From assembly GCF_027474405.1 (NCBI RefSeq), contig NZ_CP114871.1, positions 2,861,001 through 2,925,000 on the forward strand: a stretch of 64,000 nt of DNA, read 5' to 3'. Origin of the DNA: Caulobacter sp. NIBR2454 (lineage in GTDB: Bacteria > Pseudomonadota > Alphaproteobacteria > Caulobacterales > Caulobacteraceae). The position numbers and the translations under genes are program-made. This document shows positions 59,265 through 64,000 of this stretch, one piece after another. Under the pieces are notes generated by a model, which was not told the DNA's origin, did not search any database, and was given only the letters and a program-made list of their open reading frames with translations. How positions within the stretch are numbered: position 1 is the first letter of the stretch; every line of letters begins with the position of its first letter.

Positions 59265-60307
59265 CTGGCCCCAACCGCCTGGGCGACCGATGTAAAGCCG
59301 TCGGCCTTCAGCCGAGCCGCCAGGTCATTGGCGATCCGGACCACCAGGCCAGGGCCGCCATAGACCAGGGCCGAATAGAGCTGCACCGCCTGCGACCCGG
59401 CCCGAATCTTGGCGTAGGCGTCCGCCCCAGTGGCCACGCCGCCGGCGCCGATCAGGGCGATCCGTCCGTCCGCGGCTTGGAAGAACTGGCCCAACACGGC
59501 GGTCGAACGTTCCGTGAGGGGCGCGCCGGAAAGGCCGCCGGTCTCGGACGCCTTCGACGATTTGAGGCTGCTTGGTCGGGCGATGGTGGTGTTTGAGACA
59601 ATGATCCCGTCCAGACCGCTGTCCACGGCCGCCTCGACGATGGCCTCGACCTCTCCATCCTCCAGATCCGGGGCGACCTTCAGGAAGACCGGCACGTCGC
59701 CCTCCGGCGCCAGCGCCTCCCGACGCTCCGCCAGGCGTCCGAGCAAATCCTGAAGCGCCGCCTTGGTCTGCAGAGCCCGCAGGCCCGGCGTGTTGGGCGA
59801 CGAGATGTTGACCGTGAAATAGTCGGCCAGCCCCCACAGGTGCGAAAGACCGTTCACATAGTCCGCGACACGGTCCTCGGCGTCCTTGTTGGCCCCGATA
59901 TTGGCGCCCACCACCCCGTCGCGACGACGATGCGACAGCCGCGAAGCGAAGGCGCCGAGCCCTTCGTTGTTGAAGCCCATCCGATTGATCACCGCCCGAT
60001 CTTCGGTCAGGCGAAACAGGCGCGGGCGCGGATTGCCCTCCTGCGGCATCGGCGTGACCGTGCCCGCCTCCACGAAGCCGAAGCCGGCGGCCAGCATGGC
60101 GTCCGGAACCTCGGCGTTCTTGTCGAACCCGGCGGCCAGTCCGATGCAGTTGGGAAGCTTCAGCCCCGCCACCGTCGTCGCCAGGATCGGCAGGTCGATG
60201 TGATTGCGTGGACCCAGGCCCGCTTTGAGCCCCTTGATGGCGAGGCCGTGCGCCTCCTCCGGATCAAGAAGGTGCATGGCGCGGGCGGCGAGATCGTGAA
60301 GGCTCAT
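59261..60307 (-). CDS. pyrD: Dihydroorotate dehydrogenase (quinone)
   Basis: 348 residues, class 2 length with the N-terminal membrane-associated helices (LHDLAARAMHLLDPEEAHGLAIKGLKAG). Oxidises dihydroorotate to orotate with FMN and quinone. Seen: GLAAGFDKNAEVPDAM, NISSPNTPGLRALQ with the catalytic Ser region, SNTTIARPSSLKS and GAGGVATGADAYAKIRAGSQAVQLYSALVY. Overlaps genes on both sides by 4 bases. Confidence 0.96.
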   Translation of the reverse strand: MSLHDLAARAMHLLDPEEAHGLAIKGLKAGLGPRNHIDLPILATTVAGLKLPNCIGLAAGFDKNAEVPDAMLAAGFGFVEAGTVTPMPQEGNPRPRLFRLTEDRAVINRMGFNNEGLGAFASRLSHRRRDGVVGANIGANKDAEDRVADYVNGLSHLWGLADYFTVNISSPNTPGLRALQTKAALQDLLGRLAERREALAPEGDVPVFLKVAPDLEDGEVEAIVEAAVDSGLDGIIVSNTTIARPSSLKSSKASETGGLSGAPLTERSTAVLGQFFQAADGRIALIGAGGVATGADAYAKIRAGSQAVQLYSALVYGGPGLVVRIANDLAARLKADGFTSVAQAVGAR

Positions 60308-60648
60308 GCGGAAAGGTCGCCCAGCTGAGGAACGCCATCGACGCCGAGGGTGAGCTCACGCGATGCGGCCACCTCATTCAACGCCAGAGGCCGGTAAAGG
60401 TGCGGGAATAGCGCGCCGCCACGCGACGGCTCCCAGATCAGCCTGTCGCCCAGGGAGGCGGCGTCGAGGCTCAGCAGCACAAGATCGTCACGGCCGGCGA
60501 AATGCTTGGCGGCGGTTTCCTGCGCCTGGTCGGCGGCGGAAAAGTGGATATAGCCATCGGCCAGGTCGACCGCCGAGCCTGCGAACTCGCCCGACGCTTG
60601 GAAAGCCGCCCACTCGTCACGGCTCATGATCTTGAAGATCAGGCTCAT
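60304..60648 (-). CDS. DUF952 family protein
   Basis: 114 residues. IFKIMSRDEWAAFQASGEFAGSAVDLADGYIHFSAADQ is the DUF952 core; related to ADP-ribosyltransferase-like folds, with unknown role. It sits between sixA and pyrD with 4-base overlaps. The pairing of DUF952 with pyrD occurs widely in alphaproteobacteria. Confidence 0.88.
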   Translation of the reverse strand: MSLIFKIMSRDEWAAFQASGEFAGSAVDLADGYIHFSAADQAQETAAKHFAGRDDLVLLSLDAASLGDRLIWEPSRGGALFPHLYRPLALNEVAASRELTLGVDGVPQLGDLSA

Positions 60649-61151
60649 TCGGCGCCCCGGCCGCCGTGGTCGGCGGCGTAGAACAGCCCTTCCAGCTCCG
60701 CCCTGCCGGCGGCGTCGAAGCTGAAGGCCGCGGCGGTGGCCGGCGGGAAGCGCATCTCCAGACGCGCGATCAGAGCCGGCGAAGCGCCCGACGCCTTGAG
60801 CAGGCCCACCGCCAGGTCCTGGAGCGTGGGATTGTGGCCGACCACCATCACCGTGCCTGCCGTTTCGCCCTCTACGGCGGTCAGCACGGTCTGGGTGCTG
60901 GCGCTGTAGAAGTCCTCGCGGCTTTCCTTGCGGGCTTTGGGGAACGACTCACCGGCGGCGGTCCAGGTGTCCTGCGCGCGGCGCGCCTCCGACACCAGCG
61001 CCAGATCCGGCGCGAACCCCGCCTTGGCCAAGGCGTCGCCGATCAAGGCCGCATCGATGCGCCCTTGGGCGGTAAGGGCGCGATCAAAGTCGCCGCCCGT
61101 CGGGCCGCGTCGTTCGGCAGCGCCGTGACGCATCAGGATAAGCCTTTCCAT
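60645..61151 (-). CDS. SixA-like histidine phosphatase
   Basis: 168 residues. Catalytic LMRHGAA (His phospho-acceptor), SEARRAQDTW, and VVGHNPTLQDLAVG as the second His. SixA in E. coli dephosphorylates phosphohistidine proteins. It is the first gene of the sixA-DUF952-pyrD-TVP38 operon and is divergent from metX, 77 bases away. Confidence 0.88.
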   Translation of the reverse strand: MERLILMRHGAAERRGPTGGDFDRALTAQGRIDAALIGDALAKAGFAPDLALVSEARRAQDTWTAAGESFPKARKESREDFYSASTQTVLTAVEGETAGTVMVVGHNPTLQDLAVGLLKASGASPALIARLEMRFPPATAAAFSFDAAGRAELEGLFYAADHGGRGAE

Positions 61152-61194
61152 GGCGCTCCTCTTAGCCTTGGTCGCGACCTGCTCAAAGCCTCGG

Positions 61195-61215
61195 TTGACA
61201 GGACTTACGTCAAAC
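61195..61215 (+). promoter_or_regulatory. TTGACA box with short inverted repeat before metX
   Basis: TTGACA at 61195 is a consensus -35 box; its TTGAC matches an inverted GTCAA at 61209-61213. It lies 29 bases before metX. No good -10 follows, and no SAM riboswitch fold is visible. Could be a promoter/operator for metX; weak. Confidence 0.3.
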
Positions 61216-61228
61216 GGTCCAAGACCTC

Positions 61229-62389
61229 ATGACAGCGGCGACGGCGACCACGAAAGAGGCGTTTTGCGGCGACGGAGGGACCTGGCGGTTTCCGACCGAC
61301 AAACCCCTACGGCTCGATTCCGGCGGCGAACTTGCGCCCCTCGAGATCGCCTACCGCACCTACGGGACGCTGAACGCCGACAAGTCGAACGCCGTCCTGG
61401 TCTGCCACGCGCTTACGGGCGACCAGCATTGCGCCGGCGAACACCCCGTTTCGGGCAAGCCGGGCTGGTGGACGCGACTCATCGGCCCCGGCCTGCCGCT
61501 CGACCCGACCCGGCATTTCATCATCTGCTCCAACGTCATCGGGGGCTGCATGGGCTCGACCGGCCCCGCCTCGATCAATCCCGCGACGGGCCAGGCCTAC
61601 GGCCTGTCCTTTCCGGTGATCACCATCGCCGACATGGTCCGCGCCCAGGCCATGCTGGTCGAGGCTCTGGGCGTCCAGACCCTGTTCGCCGTGGTCGGCG
61701 GGTCGATGGGCGGCATGCAGGTGCTGCAATGGGCGGCCGACTATCCGGACAAGCTGTTTTCGGCGGTGATCATCGCCTCGGCGGCGCGCCACTCGGCCCA
61801 GAACATCGCCTTCCACGAAGTGGGCCGTCAGGCGGTCATGGCTGACCCCGACTGGCGCGGCGGCGCCTATGCGCTTCATGGCGTACGACCGGAAAAGGGT
61901 CTGGCCGTGGCGCGTATGGCCGCGCACATCACCTATCTGTCCGAACCGGCCCTGCAGCGGAAGTTTGGCCGCGAACTGCAGCGCGACGGCCTGTCCTGGG
62001 GCTTTGACGCCGACTTCCAGGTGGAAAGCTATCTGCGCCACCAGGGAGCCAGTTTCGTCGATCGCTTCGACGCCAACTCCTATCTCTACATCACCCGGGC
62101 CATGGACTATTTCGACCTGGCTCAGACCCATGGCGGCATCTTGGCCGAGGCATTCCGCAAGGCGCGGGACGTCCGCTTCTGCGTCCTGTCCTTCACCACC
62201 GACTGGCTCTATCCCACGGCTGAGAACCGCCACATCGTGCGGGCCCTCAACGCCGTCGGCGCCCGCGCCAGTTTCGTCGAGATCGAGAGCGACAAGGGCC
62301 ATGACGCCTTCCTGCTGGACGAACCGGTGATGAACGCGGCGCTGTCAGGCTTCATGGCCGCCGCCGACCAGGCCAGGGGGCTGGCGTGA
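61229..62389 (+). CDS. metX: Homoserine O-acyltransferase
   Basis: 386 residues, alpha/beta-hydrolase fold. Acylates homoserine for methionine synthesis. Nucleophile Ser in [36 protein letters not shown], and His near [12 protein letters not shown]. Members use acetyl- or succinyl-CoA and sequence by eye cannot separate them. It overlaps metW by 4 bases. Confidence 0.93.
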   Translation: MTAATATTKEAFCGDGGTWRFPTDKPLRLDSGGELAPLEIAYRTYGTLNADKSNAVLVCHALTGDQHCAGEHPVSGKPGWWTRLIGPGLPLDPTRHFIICSNVIGGCMGSTGPASINPATGQAYGLSFPVITIADMVRAQAMLVEALGVQTLFAVVGGSMGGMQVLQWAADYPDKLFSAVIIASAARHSAQNIAFHEVGRQAVMADPDWRGGAYALHGVRPEKGLAVARMAAHITYLSEPALQRKFGRELQRDGLSWGFDADFQVESYLRHQGASFVDRFDANSYLYITRAMDYFDLAQTHGGILAEAFRKARDVRFCVLSFTTDWLYPTAENRHIVRALNAVGARASFVEIESDKGHDAFLLDEPVMNAALSGFMAAADQARGLA

Positions 62390-63051
62390 GGCCTGTGATC
62401 CGCGAGGACTTCAAGGAAATCCTGCGGCTCGTGCGTCCCGGCTCACGCGTGCTCGACGTGGGCTGCGGCGAAGGCGAGCTGCTGGAGATTCTGGCCCGCG
62501 AGAAGCAGGTCGACGGGCGCGGGGTCGAGATCAGCCCCGAAGGCGTCGCCGCTGGCCTGTCGCGCGGCCTGGCCGTGGTGCAGGGCGACGCGGACCGTGA
62601 TCTGGACCACTTCGCCACCAAGGCCTTTGACTACGCGGTGCTGTCCCAGACCCTGCAGGCGGTGCGCCACCCGCGCCACGTGCTGGGCGAGCTGCTGCGC
62701 ATCGCCGACAACGCCATCGTCTCGTTCCCCAATTTCGGCCACTGGCGCGTGCGCTGGTCCCTGGTCAGCCGTGGCCGCATGCCCGAGACCCGGGCCCTGC
62801 CCGAGCCCTGGTGGTCCACGCCCAACATCCACCTCTGCACCCTGGCCGACTTCCTGAGCCTGTGCGAGGACCTGGACCTGCGCATCGACGCCTGCGCCGC
62901 CCTCGCCGAGGGTCGGCCCGCCCGCTCGATCGATCCGACCAAATCGATTGAAAACTGGCGCGCCGAGGCGGCGATTTTCCTGCTCAGCCGACGTGGCGAC
63001 GCCGAACCTACGGAACCTACAGCGCCGCGAGACGATCTCTTCGGCGGATGA
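62386..63051 (+). CDS. metW: Methionine biosynthesis protein MetW
   Basis: 221 residues, class I methyltransferase-like fold: [14 protein letters not shown] (about 22-35), [38 protein letters not shown]. MetW partners MetX in many proteobacteria and is needed for its activity there. Start overlaps metX, and the following EEP gene begins inside its stop. Confidence 0.93.
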   Translation: MRPVIREDFKEILRLVRPGSRVLDVGCGEGELLEILAREKQVDGRGVEISPEGVAAGLSRGLAVVQGDADRDLDHFATKAFDYAVLSQTLQAVRHPRHVLGELLRIADNAIVSFPNFGHWRVRWSLVSRGRMPETRALPEPWWSTPNIHLCTLADFLSLCEDLDLRIDACAALAEGRPARSIDPTKSIENWRAEAAIFLLSRRGDAEPTEPTAPRDDLFGG

Positions 63052-63788
63052 AACTTCGCCTTGTCACCTACAACGTCCACCGCTGCGTGGGCGTGGATCG
63101 GCGCCTAGACGTCGAGCGTGTAGCCGACGTCATCGCCGCCCTGCGTCCTGACATCGTCGCCCTTCAGGAACTGGATGTCGGCCGCGCCCGCACCCGTGGC
63201 GTGGACCAGGCCCACAAGCTGGCCGAACTGCTCAAGATGAAGTCGCGCTTCCACCCGGCCATGAAGGTCGAGGAGGAGCTTTACGGCGACGCGATCCTCA
63301 CCGCCCTGCCCGAGCGGCTGATCCGCGCCGACTCATTGCCGGAATACAAGCGCGTGCCCGGACTGGAGCCGCGCGGCGCCGTCTGGGTGGCCATCGATAT
63401 CGGCGGCGGGCGAGAGCTTCAGGTGATCAACACCCACCTCGGGCTGATCCCGCAGGAGCAAAGGCTTCAGGCCGCCGCCCTGATCGACGGCTGGCTGGCG
63501 GACGAGGCTTTCACGGCCCCGGCGGTGCTGCTGGGCGACTTCAACGCCACCCCCTATTCCAAGACCTACCGCATGCTGCACGCGGCCATGCGCGACGCCC
63601 AGCTGGGCCGCCCACGCCCGCCGACGGCGACCTTTCCCTCGAACTTCCCCTTCCTGCGCATCGACCACGTGTTCCTGGCCGGTGACATCAAGGTTTGCGC
63701 GATCGAGAGCCCCTACGACACCCGCGCCCGGCAGGCGTCCGATCACCTGCCGCTGGTGGTGGAGATCGAAATCCCCACGGCCGGCTAG
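63048..63788 (+). CDS. Endonuclease/exonuclease/phosphatase family protein
   Basis: 246 residues. EEP fold: TYNVHRCVGVDRRL, ALQELDVGRARTR with the metal Glu, NTHLGLIPQEQRLQ, LGDFNATPYSKTY and SDHLPLVVEIE. Substrates of the family range from DNA to phospholipids. Metal ligands look intact. Third gene after metX-metW by 4-base overlap. No signal peptide. Confidence 0.9.
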   Translation: MKLRLVTYNVHRCVGVDRRLDVERVADVIAALRPDIVALQELDVGRARTRGVDQAHKLAELLKMKSRFHPAMKVEEELYGDAILTALPERLIRADSLPEYKRVPGLEPRGAVWVAIDIGGGRELQVINTHLGLIPQEQRLQAAALIDGWLADEAFTAPAVLLGDFNATPYSKTYRMLHAAMRDAQLGRPRPPTATFPSNFPFLRIDHVFLAGDIKVCAIESPYDTRARQASDHLPLVVEIEIPTAG

Positions 63789-64000
63789 CAGTCCTCGCCG
63801 CCTTCCATCACGCAGGGCAGCAGTTCGGCCAGGTCACGCTTCAGCCGCTTGCGCCGGTTCCAGGGGTTCCAGGCGTCCTTGGTGGTGGTCGGGTCGCCCA
63901 GATGCCACTTGGAAACAAAGCGGGCGAACGGACCCGGCTTTCGCGTCTCGGCATGGGGCAGTCGGCGGGGCGGTTGATCCAGAATATCTATCGCCGCGGC
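63785..64000 (-). CDS. Unrecognised protein, C-terminal 71 residues (5' end outside window)
   Basis: Open frame to the window end with stop TAG at 63785. Reads ...DILDQPPRRLPHAETRKPGP, FARFVSKWHLGDPTTTKDAW, NPWNRRKRLKRDLAELL, then PCVMEGGEDC. It is Trp/Arg-rich and basic. The stop overlaps that of the EEP gene by 3 bases, the compact style of real genes here. I cannot name the family. Confidence 0.6.
   Translation of the reverse strand, partial: AAAIDILDQPPRRLPHAETRKPGPFARFVSKWHLGDPTTTKDAWNPWNRRKRLKRDLAELLPCVMEGGEDC

Noticed and set aside
61152..61228. Possible SAM riboswitch before metX
   Set aside because: The 77-base leader lacks the conserved pseudoknot segments of SAM-II and is too short for SAM-I; only a promoter-like box is visible.

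Overview
The window looks like chromosomal DNA of an alphaproteobacterium of the Caulobacteraceae (Caulobacter or a close relative). The reasons are very high GC, strongly GC3-biased codons, many 1-4 base gene overlaps, and a gene order from about 38.5 to 52.6 kb that matches the sphingolipid region of Caulobacter crescentus as I remember it. I see no phage, insertion sequence, CRISPR array or plasmid genes. Both window ends cut genes: the end of a TonB-dependent receptor on the left, and the C-terminus of an unrecognised minus-strand protein on the right.

0-20.7 kb is mostly housekeeping: proC, a YbjN protein, ubiK, lgt, a MidA-type methyltransferase, pgeF, prs, a folate pair (short-chain reductase and folB), a 26-codon membrane microprotein, a NUDIX hydrolase, an aldehyde dehydrogenase, a MarR / response regulator / histidine kinase operon, a lysine-tailed lipoprotein, rplY (L25/Ctc) and pth, then small regulator and hydrolase units.

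21-33 kb is a phosphate-starvation region: ychF, two dienelactone hydrolases, phoR (apparently without membrane segments), phoU, phoB, a CBS protein, an OprP/OprO-like porin, and divergently pstS-pstC-pstA-pstB with a second phoU. PHO-box-like direct repeats with 11-base spacing lie just before phoU-phoB and between the porin and pstS.

33-35.2 kb is an alkylation-repair pair, an Ada-AlkA fusion and ogt, divergent around a perfect 16-base inverted repeat.

35.2-52.6 kb is a sphingolipid superlocus. It holds a CDP-glycerol glycerophosphotransferase-like protein, a di-iron lipid hydroxylase, a polysaccharide-type flippase, an acyl-ACP synthetase, ceramide reductase CerR, a dedicated ACP, serine palmitoyltransferase, a minus-strand ceramide-phosphoglycerate operon (CDP-alcohol transferase, ceramide kinase, nucleotidyltransferase-like protein), a metallophosphoesterase, a DUF2141 protein, a HIT protein, an LptF/LptG-type permease pair, the bacterial ceramide synthase and two nucleotidyltransferases. 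Together these could make 3-ketosphinganine, acylate and reduce it to ceramide, add an anionic phosphoglycerate head group, and export the lipid. The export role of the LptFG-like pair and the flippase is my inference and is the most interesting open question here.

52.8-64 kb holds an N-formylglutamate amidohydrolase, tRNA-Arg(ACG), a Met/Gly-rich secreted protein, a gamma-glutamyltransferase lipoprotein, an orphan histidine kinase, a sixA-DUF952-pyrD-TVP38 operon and a metX-metW-EEP operon.
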